From Falsiroseomonas ponticola (lineage in GTDB: Bacteria > Pseudomonadota > Alphaproteobacteria > Acetobacterales > Acetobacteraceae): a stretch of DNA of 64,000 nt. Below are positions 17,333 to 27,845 of this stretch, piece after piece. Location: the NCBI RefSeq assembly GCF_016805305.1, contig NZ_JAERQN010000005.1:1-64000 (forward strand), read 5' to 3'. Position numbers and translations under genes: made by a program. Position 1 is the first letter of the stretch. Each line of letters opens with the position of its first letter. The notes under the pieces were generated by a model. It was not told the DNA's origin, made no database searches, and saw only the letters and a list, made by a program, of their open reading frames with translations.

Positions 17333-18013
17333 CTACGGCCGGGGGCGCGGATCCGCCTCCTGCCGCAGCGTCGCCTCGTAGTGGTCGAAGGCATCGTCCA
17401 GCCGCTCGAAGACATCGAGGCGGCCGCCATGCATCACCGCCGCGCAGTCGCAATGCCGGCGGATGGTGTCCATGTTCTGCGACACCAGGATGAGCGAGGC
17501 GTCGTGCAGCCGCGCATCGAAGGCGGCGGCGCATTTGGCGCGGAAGGCGGCGTCGCCGACCTCGAAGGCCTCGTCCACCAGGTAGATGTCGAATTCGAAG
17601 GCGAAGCTGGCCGCCATCGCCATGCGCGCGAACATGCCGGAGGAATAGGTCGCGACCGGCATGTCGAAATAGGGGCCGAGCTCGGTGAACTCCTCCACCC
17701 AGCCCGCGGTCTCGGCATGGTCCATGCCATAGACGGTGCAGAGGAAATGCAGGTTCTGCCGCGCGGAGAGCATGGGCTGGAAGGTGCCGGTGAAGCCGAT
17801 GGGGAAGGAGACGGCGCCCTCCATCACGATGCGCCCCGAATCCACCGGCTCGCTGCCCGCCAGCAGCTTCAGCATGGTGCTCTTGCCGGCGCCGTTGCGG
17901 CCGAGGATGCCGAGGCGCATGCGGCCGGGCAGGTCGAGCGAGACGTCATCCAGGATCACCTGGTGGCCGCCGCGGCGGCGATAGGATTTGGTCACGCGCT
18001 CGAAGCGCATCAT
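17333..18013 (-). CDS. kpsT: Polysaccharide ABC exporter, ATP-binding subunit (KpsT-like)
   Basis: A 226-residue ABC ATPase of the ABC-2 exporter type. Walker A is GRNGAGKST, the signature is YSSGMFARM, Walker B ends YLVDE, and the switch region reads LVSQNMDTIRRHC. The methionine-containing signature and short length are typical of KpsT/Wzt-type capsule and O-antigen exporters. The start at 18013 overlaps the stop of the permease gene by 4 nt. It energises export of the glycan made by the adjacent genes. Confidence 0.9.
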   Translation of the reverse strand: MMRFERVTKSYRRRGGHQVILDDVSLDLPGRMRLGILGRNGAGKSTMLKLLAGSEPVDSGRIVMEGAVSFPIGFTGTFQPMLSARQNLHFLCTVYGMDHAETAGWVEEFTELGPYFDMPVATYSSGMFARMAMAASFAFEFDIYLVDEAFEVGDAAFRAKCAAAFDARLHDASLILVSQNMDTIRRHCDCAAVMHGGRLDVFERLDDAFDHYEATLRQEADPRPRP

Positions 18014-19956
18014 GGCCGCACATGGCGCCGCAGCGCCACCTCCAGCGCCAGGCCCAGCACGGCCAGGCAGGCCGCCCATTGCAGGACATAGAGCGGTGAG
18101 AGCCAGGGCGGCTCGTATTGCGGGAAGACGCCGTGGCGGAACCATTCGATCAGGTGCAGCACGGGGTTCAGCGTCATCCAGTCCCGCACGCCCTCCGGCA
18201 TGTGCATCGGCAGGTAGAAGACGCCGGAGATCATGTAGAGCAGGCGCTGCGCGCTGACCCAGAATTTCTGCACGCCGCGATTGATGCTGTTCAGCGCGGC
18301 GCCGAGCAGCGCCAGCCCCGTGCCCAGCGCGATGCCGCCCAGGAAGGCGCCCGCCACCGTCCACCAGTCATCCACCATGGCGTGGTCGCGCAGCAGCACC
18401 ATGCCGCCCAGCACCACGAAGCAGGCGATGCCATCCACCACGAGATGCGCCACCGCCACGCTGAGCACCAGGTCCACGCGCCGCAGCTGCGGCACCTGGA
18501 GAAGGCTCGCCTCCTCCCGGTAGGCGGTGAAGGCGTGCTGCGTGACATGCGCGAAGGCAAGGAAGACCAGCACGCCGGTGGCGTAGAAGAAGAACAGGTC
18601 CTTCCCGAGCGGCGGCCGCCCGTGGTTGAAGTAGTACATGCCCGCCGCCAGCACGGCCATGTGCAGCATCGGCTCCAGCACGGCGGATAGCAGGCCGAAG
18701 CGGGAGAACTGCGTCATGTGGTGGATGCGGTAGCCCACCAGCGCTTCCAGCGCGCGGAACTGGCCCGTCAGGCCGCGGCGAAGCATCTCGGCCTCCGACC
18801 GCGGCGGGCCCGCCCGGCCGGGGCGGCGGGGCAGCGGGCGGTCCGGCAGCGCGGCGTGGCGGGTGGCGACCTCCGGCTCCGCCTGCAGCAGCAGCGTAGC
18901 CCGGTGCTGGCGCAGCCTTTCATCCGCGGGCAGGATCGCGCGCGCCTGCTCCGCCAGGTCGATCGCCCGCTGCCGCTGCCCGGCCGCGGCTTCCAGCTCC
19001 ACCCGCAGCAGCCAGGCCTCGGCATGGGTGGGCGCGACCTCCAGCAGCCGGTCCAGCAGGCTGCGCGCCTCCGCCAGGTCATGCAGCCGCATCGCGATGG
19101 CGGCGGCGTGGTAGAGATGCGCGGGATCGCCCCCGCTGATGCCGACGGCCTTCAGCGCGCTGGCCAGTGCGTCGCGCAGCCGGCCGAGATGCAGCAGCAC
19201 GGCGCTGCGCAGATGGTGGAAATCCGCATCATCCACGCCCGCCGCCGCGGCACGGTCCAGGACCGGCAGCGCAGCGTCCCAATCCTGTTCCGCGGCCAGG
19301 CCCCGGGCCAGGATCATCAGCAGGGTGCTGTCATCCGGCGCATGGCCCAGCCCTTCCAGCGCGGCTTCCGCCATCTCCCGCGCCTGGCCGAGGGAGGAGG
19401 CGATGTGGGCGCGCAGCCGGCAGGCCTCCGCATGCGCGGCGGGGTCGTCCCGCGTCACGGCCTCCAGCACCGCCCGCGCCTCGAGCGGCTTGCGAAGGTG
19501 CAGCAGGATGCGGGCGCGGATGATGGAAAGGGCGCCGGCCCGGTCCCCCGCGGCCGGCAGCTGCGCCAGCGCCGCCAACGCGCCATCGGGATCGCCGCGG
19601 CGGATCAGCATGTCCGCCAGGCGCGTCCAGCCCTCCAGGTCCTCCGGCATGCGCAGCAGGTGGCTGCGCAGCGCCTCCGTCGCCGCCGCCTCGTCGCCGG
19701 CGCGCAGCAGCACGCCGACCAGCCGCCAGCGCTGCGCCGGCGTGTCGCGATCGGGGAAGCCGGCGATCAGGGCGCGCAGCCAGATGGCCGCCAGGGAATA
19801 GGACGCGGCCCGGTAGGCGACCTCGATCGCGACGTCCAGCGCGCGGGCGTCGAATTCGAAGGGATTGGCCAGCCAGCGCCGGGCGATGGCGTCGAGCGGG
19901 GTATCGAGCGTCGGCGGCCATTCGGGCGCCGCCGGCGGGGGCGGGCTAGGCGGCAT
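18010..19956 (-). CDS. TPR domain fused to a KpsM-like ABC-2 permease
   Basis: A 648-residue fusion. Residues about 20-370 are Ala/Leu-rich helical repeats matching TPR units (for example AEAWLLRVELEAAAGQRQRAIDLA). Residues about 385-648 are an ABC-2 permease: six hydrophobic segments, with MTQFSRFGLLSAVLEPMLHM near its start and YMISGVFYLPMHMPEGVRDWM before the last helices, as in KpsM/Wzm. Stand-alone KpsM is about 260 residues, so the TPR part is extra. It overlaps the KpsE-like gene by 11 nt and KpsT by 4 nt, so all three are co-translated. The TPR part should be cytoplasmic and may dock glycosyltransferases. Confidence 0.88.
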   Translation of the reverse strand: MPPSPPPPAAPEWPPTLDTPLDAIARRWLANPFEFDARALDVAIEVAYRAASYSLAAIWLRALIAGFPDRDTPAQRWRLVGVLLRAGDEAAATEALRSHLLRMPEDLEGWTRLADMLIRRGDPDGALAALAQLPAAGDRAGALSIIRARILLHLRKPLEARAVLEAVTRDDPAAHAEACRLRAHIASSLGQAREMAEAALEGLGHAPDDSTLLMILARGLAAEQDWDAALPVLDRAAAAGVDDADFHHLRSAVLLHLGRLRDALASALKAVGISGGDPAHLYHAAAIAMRLHDLAEARSLLDRLLEVAPTHAEAWLLRVELEAAAGQRQRAIDLAEQARAILPADERLRQHRATLLLQAEPEVATRHAALPDRPLPRRPGRAGPPRSEAEMLRRGLTGQFRALEALVGYRIHHMTQFSRFGLLSAVLEPMLHMAVLAAGMYYFNHGRPPLGKDLFFFYATGVLVFLAFAHVTQHAFTAYREEASLLQVPQLRRVDLVLSVAVAHLVVDGIACFVVLGGMVLLRDHAMVDDWWTVAGAFLGGIALGTGLALLGAALNSINRGVQKFWVSAQRLLYMISGVFYLPMHMPEGVRDWMTLNPVLHLIEWFRHGVFPQYEPPWLSPLYVLQWAACLAVLGLALEVALRRHVRP

Positions 19957-21208
19957 GCTCGCGGATGGAGCGCAGCGCGAAGCCCACCAGCAGCCACAGC
20001 ACCACGCCGCCCGCCGCCACCTGCAGCAGGATCAGCCAGCGGCGCGGCCATTCCGACGTCTCCGCCAGGGCGGGGGCCACGAAGGTGGTGAGGTAGACGA
20101 GCTGCCGGGCCGCTTCCGCCTGGGTGACGGAAAGCTGGGTCTGCGCGCGTTCCACGCGCTGGATGGCCAGGCGTTCCTCGACCTCCAGCGCCGTATAGCC
20201 GCTCAGCCGCGTGGCGATGGAACGGTCCTGCGCCTCGCCCTCCTGCGCGGGCCCCGTCAGCTCCCCGCGCACGCGGCGCACCTCCTGCTCCAGGCTCGCG
20301 ACGCGGCGGCGCAGATTGTCCACATGCACGGCGTTCGGGTTGCCGCCGCTGGCGATCTGCACCGCCAGCTGGCTGCGCAGGTCCGCCAGCGATTCGCGCA
20401 GCCGCGTCTCCACCTGGCTGACCATCTGGGCGTTCAGGCTGGGGAACAGCATCTCGTTCGCGTTGCGGAACTCCGCCATCTGCAGCTGCACGCGCTGCAG
20501 GTCGGCCTCGGCTTCCGCCACGTCGCGCTGGGCCTGGCGCAGCCAATCCTCCTGCGATCGCCGGCCGAGGCTGTTGACCAGCGCCTCCGCCTGGTCGCGC
20601 AGCGCGGCGGCCAGGCGTGCCGCATCCTCCGGCGTGAAGGCCCAGACGCGGACGGTGGTGACGCCCGTGGTGTTGTCGAGATAGGCCTGCACCATGCCGC
20701 GCCAGTAGCGCAGCCGCTGCTCGATCGGCATCGAGGGATCGAGCCGGAACAGCCAGTCCTGCTCCGGCCGGCTCCACATCGCGACGACATCCACCTCGCC
20801 GCGCAGGTCGTCCAGCGCCTGGCGGCTGCGCAGGTACTGGTTGATGATCTCGCTGTCCTGCAGCAGGGCGGCGAGCGGGTTGACGCCGGACAGCGCGCCC
20901 ATGACGGAGGGCTGGTCGGCGCGCGTCACCGCCTGGCGGCGGACGGTGAAGCGGAATTCGGAGACATACTGGTCGGCCGCCAGGACATGCAGGTACCCCG
21001 CCGTCACGCCGAGCGGCAGCAGCACGAAGAGCAGCAGGCCGAGGAGGAGACCCTTGCGGGACCGGTGCCGCGGCGCCCAGGCGGTGCGAAGGGGGGCGCC
21101 ATCGTCGCGCAGCGCCAGCCCGCCCGCAGCCCTGGCCGGCAGTGACACGTCGCCCGATCGGCGCTCGTCACTGGCCGGTCGAATCAAGGGCGCCGATGGC
21201 GATGACAT
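19946..21208 (-). CDS. kpsE: Capsule export inner-membrane protein (KpsE/Wzz-like)
   Basis: A 420-residue protein with a cytoplasmic N-terminus, a TM helix at about 53-75, a long periplasmic region of coiled coil (about 190-350, many Leu/Gln/Arg heptads) and a second TM helix near the C-terminus. QYVSEFRFTVRR after TM1 is characteristic of KpsE/BexC-type polysaccharide co-polymerase proteins that link the ABC exporter to the outer membrane. It is the first gene of the minus-strand export operon. The ATG at 21208 was chosen because the preceding frame adds only unrelated residues. Confidence 0.9.
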   Translation of the reverse strand: MSSPSAPLIRPASDERRSGDVSLPARAAGGLALRDDGAPLRTAWAPRHRSRKGLLLGLLLFVLLPLGVTAGYLHVLAADQYVSEFRFTVRRQAVTRADQPSVMGALSGVNPLAALLQDSEIINQYLRSRQALDDLRGEVDVVAMWSRPEQDWLFRLDPSMPIEQRLRYWRGMVQAYLDNTTGVTTVRVWAFTPEDAARLAAALRDQAEALVNSLGRRSQEDWLRQAQRDVAEAEADLQRVQLQMAEFRNANEMLFPSLNAQMVSQVETRLRESLADLRSQLAVQIASGGNPNAVHVDNLRRRVASLEQEVRRVRGELTGPAQEGEAQDRSIATRLSGYTALEVEERLAIQRVERAQTQLSVTQAEAARQLVYLTTFVAPALAETSEWPRRWLILLQVAAGGVVLWLLVGFALRSIREHAA

Positions 21209-21537
21209 ACCGGGAAATTCTACCTGTGCGCGATGCGCCGGGCAACAAGGAAGCGCCACCACATCCCAGCCGCGATGGACGTGTCGGTCCGCGACACCGC
21301 TGAAGGCGGGTGTCGCGGGTGCAGCCGACCGCTATCGCGCCGGTTGTGGGGCCCAGCACGCGGCGGGGGACCGCCAGACGCGGGCGGGCAACGGGGAGAA
21401 GGCGGCGTCTGGCCTCGCCCATCGTCGCGATGCGGCTCGTGCTCATGGTCCTGAAGGCCTGCCATGCCGTCGCGCGGCCCGGGGAACTTGAGCCCGACAT
21501 CATGCCGGTCATCAGCAACCCCGGGCATCCCGCTCCA
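21209..21537. other. Intergenic region with a perfect inverted repeat
   Basis: 329 bases separate the kpsE-like start from the end of the sulfonate-type ABC ATPase. A 10-bp perfect inverted repeat (CCGCGACACC 21289-21298, GGTGTCGCGG 21309-21318; 10-nt loop) lies about 80 nt upstream of the kpsE start. It could be a terminator for the minus-strand sulfur operon, though no T-run follows, or an operator for the export operon. No gene is seen. Confidence 0.45.
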
Positions 21538-22346
<809 letters not shown>

Positions 22347-22347
<1 letters not shown>

Positions 22348-23135
22348 CAGGGGGTCCTCCAGCCGGAGAAGCGGCGATCGAGCGCGGCGACCGCGGCATT
22401 GCCGACCATGGCGATGGCCATGAGGGTGACGAGGCCGGTGAAGACGCCGGTGGTGTCGAGGTGCCCGGCGGACCGCTCGATGTACCAGCCGAGCCCCGCG
22501 CTGGCGCCGATGAGCTCGCCGACCACCGCGCCGATGAGGGAGAGGCCAACGCCAAGCCTGAGCCCCGCGATCATCCAGGGCACGATCCAGGGCAGGAGCA
22601 CGCGCCGCGTGATGAAGCCGCGCCGCGCGCGCATGGTGCGGAACAAATCCACCAGGTCCCGGTCCACGGTCTTCAGACCCTCATGCACGTTCAGCATGAA
22701 GACGAAGAGCACGGTCGAGAACGCCATCATGACCTTGGAGAAGAGGTCGATGCCGAACCAGATGATGAAGAGCGGCGCCAGCGCCACGCGCGGCAGGCTG
22801 TAGAGGCCGAGGACCAGCGGCTCCGCCACGCTGTTCGCGTATTTGTGGGTCGCCATGGCGATGCCGATGGGCACGCCTACCGCGAAGGCGAGCGTCAGGC
22901 CGAGCCCGGCCTCCGTGATGGTGCGGGAGGCATGGCGCCAGAGATCACCTGCCAGCGCCAGCGACCAGAGGCGTTCGGCGATCAGGCTCGGCGCGCTGAC
23001 CCAGATGGGATCCACGCCGAGCAGGCCGAGCGATTCCCATGCACCGATGACGATCGCGAAGAGGATCAGCCGGTCCCGCAGCAGCCGGGCGCCGGGGCTG
23101 GCCGCAAGGGTGAGGGGCAGGGTGGAGGCGCTCAT
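22347..23135 (-). CDS. ABC transporter permease, SsuC/TauC family
   Basis: A 262-residue inner-membrane protein with about six hydrophobic segments. It carries the binding-protein-dependent permease (EAA) loop near residues 165-200, ending in LPWIVPWMIAGLRLGVGLS, as in SsuC/TauC/NrtB. It overlaps the sulfurtransferase gene by 4 nt and the ATPase gene by 1 nt, so it is the membrane subunit partner of the 21538 ATPase. Confidence 0.9.
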
Positions 23136-23953
23136 CCCCGCGCCTCCCCGGTGGCGATGGGGCGCGACGGATTGGCGGACCAGCCGGACAAGGAGGCGGG
23201 GAAGAGAGCGGCCTCGATCCCGATACTGGCGAGGGCCGCGATCTGGTGCGCGGCGGAGACGCCGCCGCCGCAGGAGACGGCGAGGCGCTGGCCGCCATCG
23301 ATGCCGAGCCCCGCGAAGCGTTGGCGCAGCGCCGCCGCGGACAGGAAATGGCCATCCGGGCCGAGGTTGCCGCTGGTCGGCACGCTCAGCGCGCCCGGGA
23401 TATGGCCCGCGGCGTAATGCGCGGCGCCGCGCGCATCCAGCAGCGCACCCTCCCGCGCCAGCGCCGCGGCTTCATCGGCCGAGACGGTCGGCAGATGGCC
23501 GGCGGAGAGCGTGACGTCGCCGGGATCGGGCAGCGGGATGTCGCGCGTCACGGCACCGCCGGCGGCGATCCAGGCGGCGAGGCCGCCATCCAGGATGCGG
23601 ACATCGGCGATGCCCGCCCAGCGCAGCACCCACCAGGCGCGGCCGGCCCGCTGGCCCTTGCTGTCGTCATAGACGACCACGCTGCCGCCCTGGCGGATGC
23701 CCCAGCGCCGGGCATCGCGTTGCAGGACCTCGACGCGCGGCAGCGGCCGCCGGCCGGCCGGCCCGGCGGGCTCATCCGCGAGTTCGGTGGCGAGGTCCAC
23801 GAAGACCGCGCCGGGGATGTGCCCCGCGCGGTAATCCGCGCGGCCATCGCCATCCTCCCCGGGCACGCGCACATCCAGCAGCACGGGCGCGAGCTGCGCC
23901 TGGAGCAGCGCCGCAAGGTCTGCCGCGCTGACGAAGACCTGGTCTCGCGCCAT
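23132..23953 (-). CDS. Two-domain sulfurtransferase (thiosulfate/mercaptopyruvate type)
   Basis: A 273-residue protein with two rhodanese domains. Domain 1 (about 8-130) lacks a catalytic Cys and reads VVYDDSKG at the equivalent loop; domain 2 (about 150-273) has Cys228 in SCGGGVSA. TSTs usually have CRKGVT and mercaptopyruvate sulfurtransferases CGSGVT, so this is nearer the latter. It sits between the permease and the monooxygenase of a sulfonate-type operon, where it may handle sulfane sulfur released from the imported compound. Confidence 0.88.
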   Translation of the reverse strand: MARDQVFVSAADLAALLQAQLAPVLLDVRVPGEDGDGRADYRAGHIPGAVFVDLATELADEPAGPAGRRPLPRVEVLQRDARRWGIRQGGSVVVYDDSKGQRAGRAWWVLRWAGIADVRILDGGLAAWIAAGGAVTRDIPLPDPGDVTLSAGHLPTVSADEAAALAREGALLDARGAAHYAAGHIPGALSVPTSGNLGPDGHFLSAAALRQRFAGLGIDGGQRLAVSCGGGVSAAHQIAALASIGIEAALFPASLSGWSANPSRPIATGEARG

Positions 23954-25311
23954 CAGGCGACCTCCTGCCGCAGGCGGCGCGCGGCGGCGTGGCGGTTCTC
24001 CGGCCAGGCCAGGTTGAAGTGGGACCGGAAGGTCGCGCCCTCATACTCAAGCCGGAACAGGCCGCGGCGCTGAAGCTCCGGCACCACATGCGTCGTGAAG
24101 GCCTCCAGCGCGCCGGGCATGGTCGGCGGGAACAGGATGAAGCCGTCGGCGGCGCGTTCGTGGAACCAGGTCTCGAAATAATCCGCGACCTCCTTCGGCC
24201 CGCCCACGACCTCCGCGCCGCCGCGGCTGCGGCGCCAGGTGCGGAAGACGTCGAGCAGTGTGATGCGGTCATCGCCGTAGGAGAGCTTCGCCTGTTCGAT
24301 GATGGCGGCGGCATCGGGCGGCAGCGCGGCCAGCGCCGGAACCTCGGCTATCCAGGCATCGGGCCGTTCGGCGGAGAGGTCCACGCCCAGCGCGGCGGCG
24401 AGGGGCGAGAGGTTGGGCGGCGCCACGGTCAGTTCCTGCACGCGGCGATACAGCGCGTGGCCCTCCGCCTTGGTCCCGCCGACGTAGTAGGCGATGCCGC
24501 AGACCAGCGACTGGCTGTCCGGCGCGCGGCCATGCTTGGCTAGGCGGCCCTTGATGTCGGCGTAATAGGCCTTGGCCTTGCCGAGCTGCAGCGCATGGCC
24601 GAAGCGGATATCGGCGTAGCGCGCGCCGTATTCCTTCGACCGCTCGCTCTCCCCTGCCGTCAGGATCGGCACCTGGCCCTGCGGCGGGCGCGTGATGTTG
24701 AGGGGGCCGGCGACCTGGAACTGCTCGCCGCGGAAATCGATGCGGTGGACGCGGTCCTGGTCCAGGAAGCGGCCGCGATCCTTCTCCGCCACCAGGGCGC
24801 CATCCTCCCAGCTGTCCCAGAGCTGGTGGATGATCTCGGTGAATTCGGTCGCGCTGTCGAAGCGCTGGTCGGTGCCCCAATGGGCGTCGCGGCCGAAATT
24901 CGCCGCGGCCTCCGGGTCCCGCCCCGTCACCACGTTCAGCGCGATGCGGCCGCCGGAGAGGTGGTCGAGCGTCGCGGTGGCACGGGCGACGTTGAAGGGA
25001 TGGGCGTAGGTGGTGTTCACCGTCGCGACCACGCCGATCCGCTCCGTGATCGCGGCGACGTAGCCGGCCAAGGTCAGCGCCTCCGGCCGCAGCACCAAAT
25101 TCGGGTGCTCGGTCTGCTGTTCGGGCAGCCCGACGACGCGGTCCCCGATGAAGTAGAAATCGAGCTTCGCGGCCTCGCTCAGCAGCGCGGTGCGCTTCAG
25201 GAAGGCGGGGTCGAAGGTGCCGTCGGCGCGGGCTTCCGGCAGGCGCCACCCCGCGGGGTGGAAGCCGGTGGCCCAGATGGAGAAGCCGAGGCGGATGTGC
25301 TGGCGGGGCAT
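23953..25311 (-). CDS. LLM-class flavin-dependent monooxygenase (NtaA/SnaA/DszA family)
   Basis: A 452-residue bacterial-luciferase-like enzyme. LGFSIWATGFHPAGWR at the N-terminus, FYFIGDRVVG, and HLSGGRIALNVVTGRDPEAAANFG are the usual NtaA/SnaA/DszA blocks; these enzymes use FMNH2 and O2 to cleave C-N or C-S bonds. No flavin reductase gene is adjacent, so the reduced flavin must come from elsewhere. Placed in an SsuABC-like operon with a sulfurtransferase, it probably desulfonates or oxygenates an imported organosulfur compound. Confidence 0.88.
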   Translation of the reverse strand: MPRQHIRLGFSIWATGFHPAGWRLPEARADGTFDPAFLKRTALLSEAAKLDFYFIGDRVVGLPEQQTEHPNLVLRPEALTLAGYVAAITERIGVVATVNTTYAHPFNVARATATLDHLSGGRIALNVVTGRDPEAAANFGRDAHWGTDQRFDSATEFTEIIHQLWDSWEDGALVAEKDRGRFLDQDRVHRIDFRGEQFQVAGPLNITRPPQGQVPILTAGESERSKEYGARYADIRFGHALQLGKAKAYYADIKGRLAKHGRAPDSQSLVCGIAYYVGGTKAEGHALYRRVQELTVAPPNLSPLAAALGVDLSAERPDAWIAEVPALAALPPDAAAIIEQAKLSYGDDRITLLDVFRTWRRSRGGAEVVGGPKEVADYFETWFHERAADGFILFPPTMPGALEAFTTHVVPELQRRGLFRLEYEGATFRSHFNLAWPENRHAAARRLRQEVA

Positions 25312-25331
25312 GGCGATCTCTCCGGGCGCGT

Positions 25332-26288
25332 TCAGCGGGCGGCCTGCAACAGGCGCGTCGGCATCACGACCTCATAGGGCTGGGGGCGGATGCTGGGGTC
25401 GGTGGCGATCAGGTCATCCTGCAGGCGGGTGATCTCGTCGCGCGTGTAGATGCCATCCCGGCTCAGCCGGTCCGGCAGCCCGGCGGCGACCTGGGCCGTC
25501 ACCTCCGCCGGCAATTCGGGATAGAGGCGGCGGAGCGTCGCGGTCGCGACCTCCCGGTCATCCAGCAGCAGCGCCTGGGCGCGCAGGATCACCCGCGTGG
25601 CGCGGCGGGCCAGGCCCTCATTCTCCTCCAGCCATCGCTGGCGGGCGATGAGGGCGAGGGAGGGGACGTTCTGCGTGCGCCAGTCATAGAGGATGCGGTA
25701 GCCCTGGCCTTCCAGCCGCAGGCTGTCGAGATTGCCGAACATGCCGGCGGCGATGCGGTTGGTGTCGAGCGCCGCCTTCTGCGCGGCGCCGACGCCGGCG
25801 CCCAGCAGTTCCACGTCGCGCCCGACCTGCAGGCCGCCATCGCGGGCGAAGGCGAGGCGCGCCAGATTCTCCGTCAGGCTGCCGGCGGAGGTGATGCCGA
25901 CGCGCTGGCCGCGCAGATCAGCCAGGCTGCGCGCGGGCGAATTGGCGCGGACGAGGAGCGAATAGGTGTGGCGGCGATCCAGCGCGAAGGCGATGGCGCC
26001 ATCGACGTTGCGGTTGCGCAGCCGCACCGCATGTTCCGGCGCGCAGATGCAGTAGGTGATCCCGTTGCCGACCAGCGCCTGCACCGCTGGCGCGCCGCCG
26101 CGGAAGTCGACGATGCGCGCCTGGATGCCGGCGTCGGCGAACCAGCCGCGCTCGATGCCGAGCGCTACGGCGGCGGAGGCATCGCCGAGAGAGCCGGCGG
26201 TGCCGAAGGTGATCTCCTGTGCGCGGGCCTCCCGCGTCAGCAGCGGCGCGGCGGCGAGGAGAAGAAGGAGGAGGCGGGGGAGCCGCAT
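25332..26288 (-). CDS. Periplasmic binding protein of the sulfonate-type ABC transporter
   Basis: A 318-residue SsuA/NMT1-type protein. A signal peptide (Leu-rich core at 5-17, cleavage likely after AREARA at about 23) is followed by ITFGTAGSLGDASAAVALGIERGWFADAGI, the standard fold start, and a LRGQRVGITSAGS hinge block. It heads the genes ending with the ATPase at 21538. Ligand unknown; context suggests an organosulfur compound. Confidence 0.85.
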   Translation of the reverse strand: MRLPRLLLLLLAAAPLLTREARAQEITFGTAGSLGDASAAVALGIERGWFADAGIQARIVDFRGGAPAVQALVGNGITYCICAPEHAVRLRNRNVDGAIAFALDRRHTYSLLVRANSPARSLADLRGQRVGITSAGSLTENLARLAFARDGGLQVGRDVELLGAGVGAAQKAALDTNRIAAGMFGNLDSLRLEGQGYRILYDWRTQNVPSLALIARQRWLEENEGLARRATRVILRAQALLLDDREVATATLRRLYPELPAEVTAQVAAGLPDRLSRDGIYTRDEITRLQDDLIATDPSIRPQPYEVVMPTRLLQAAR

Positions 26289-26319
26289 GGCGTGGACTCT
26301 CAGGCTGTGAAGGGTGGTT

Positions 26320-27279
26320 TCAGTCGAGCTGCGCGCCGGCTTCGCGCACGATGGCGGGCCAGCGCGGCACGTCCTGCGCCAGGCGATCGGCCAGTGCCGC
26401 GGGGGTGCCGCCGATGGGCTCGAAACCCTGCGCGGCGAGCTGCGCGGCCACGGCGGGCTCCGCCAGGATGCGGCGGATTTCCGCGTTCAGCCGGCCGATG
26501 ATCGTAGCGTCCGTGCCGGCGGGCGCGAGGATGCCCTGCCAGGACACGACCTCGAACCCCGTGAGCCCGCTTTCGATGAAGGTCGGCACATCCGGCAGCG
26601 CGGGCGATCGCGTGGCGGTGGTGACGCCGAGCGCGCGGATGCGGCCGCCGCGCAGATGTTCCGTCGCGGCGGGCAGGGTCAGGAAGACGGCGTCGATATG
26701 GCCGGCGATCAGGTCCTGCAGCGCCGGGCCGCCGCCGCGATAGGGCACATGCGTCCATTCGGCGCCCGCGCGCTTCTTCAGCATTTCCGCCGCGAGGTGG
26801 CCGATGCTGCCATTGCCGGGGGAGCCGAGGGTGATGGCGCTCTGCCGCGTCAGCGCGACGAAGTCGGCGAGCGTCGCCGCGGGCAGGGCGTTGCGCACCA
26901 CCAGGATCTGCGCCGTGCGCACGGTCTGGATTATGGGCGCGTAGTCGCGCAGCGGATCGTAGGAGACGCGGGGGAAGATGGCCGGGTTGATCGCCAGGCT
27001 GTCCCAGCCCACCAGCAGCGTGTGGCCATCCGGCCGGGCGCGCGCCACCTGCTCGAAGGCGATGTTGCCGCCGGCGCCGGCGATGTTCTCCACCACCACG
27101 GGCTGGCCGAGCGTGTCGGAGAGGTGGCGGGCGATGAGGCGCGCGAGCGGATCGAGGCTGCCGCCCGGCGCGACAGGCACGATGAGGCGGATGGCGCGGT
27201 CCGGCCAGGATTGCGCGAAGGCGGGCGCTGACAGCAGGGCGAGGGCGGCGGGCAGCAGGACGCGGCGTTGGATCGGCAT
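26320..27279 (-). CDS. Bug-family (TctC-like) periplasmic binding protein
   Basis: 319 residues from ATG 27279; in-frame starts further up would precede the signal peptide. The signal peptide ends at SAPAFAQ (about 23). Family blocks seen are RLIVPVAPGGSLDPLAR, VENIAGAGGNIA, HTLLVG and HVPYRGGGPALQDLIAGHID. Bug proteins bind carboxylates and normally serve TctAB-type transporters, but no TctAB genes are in the window, so this is an orphan. It lies 31 nt upstream of the ABC binding protein and may be the first gene of that operon. Confidence 0.87.
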   Translation of the reverse strand: MPIQRRVLLPAALALLSAPAFAQSWPDRAIRLIVPVAPGGSLDPLARLIARHLSDTLGQPVVVENIAGAGGNIAFEQVARARPDGHTLLVGWDSLAINPAIFPRVSYDPLRDYAPIIQTVRTAQILVVRNALPAATLADFVALTRQSAITLGSPGNGSIGHLAAEMLKKRAGAEWTHVPYRGGGPALQDLIAGHIDAVFLTLPAATEHLRGGRIRALGVTTATRSPALPDVPTFIESGLTGFEVVSWQGILAPAGTDATIIGRLNAEIRRILAEPAVAAQLAAQGFEPIGGTPAALADRLAQDVPRWPAIVREAGAQLD

Positions 27280-27845
27280 GGGATGTCTCGTCACTCGGCG
27301 TGGTGCGGGAAGGGCGGAAGGGCCGTCCGCGGGCGACATCGGCTGTTCGAAGCGGCAGCCACGCACCCCCTGTTCCTGCTCACGGTCATCTCCTGCGCTG
27401 CGCGGCGGGTCATGCGGACCCCGCCGGCTTGGATGGAAGAAGCATCCTGATCGCGTGGTTTGTCAAATAACACGATCTAAAAAAGTCTAAGATTCGCCGG
27501 GCGCTTCCGGTCGGAGCAGGAAGCTGCCGGGGCATGCCCGTTCCGCAGCAAGGATGCGCTGGCGCCGGGGTGGTGGATCAGGATCGTGGCCCGTCTTTGC
27601 TGGGAAGTCGGCGGTGCCCGGATGCCGTGGCGCGATGCGGAGGCGGGGCCGGCGGCGGCCGATCGCCTGCCCCGTGCGCTGCCCGGCGGTTTCTCCGCGC
27701 ACCGGGGTCGTGAAGGTGGATCTGCCGCACCCGATGGGCCTGGAAGCAGAAAAACCTCCGGGCAAGGTGGTGTTTGACGAACAACGGGATTCGGCTGTTA
27801 TTCGGGGTCGCGCCCGAAGCCCTTCGCCGGCCGCAGGAGAATGCC
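27280..27845. promoter_or_regulatory. Divergent intergenic region, Bug/ABC operon / tauD-like gene
   Basis: 566 bases without a supported gene. An unusually AT-rich patch at 27456-27492 includes, on the minus strand, TTGACA (27466-27461), a possible -35 for the leftward operon, though no good -10 is seen. On the plus strand TTGACG at 27774-27779 with GTTATT 17 nt later is a weak promoter candidate for the tauD-like gene, whose AGGAG (27835-27839) sits 6 nt before the ATG. Confidence 0.4.
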
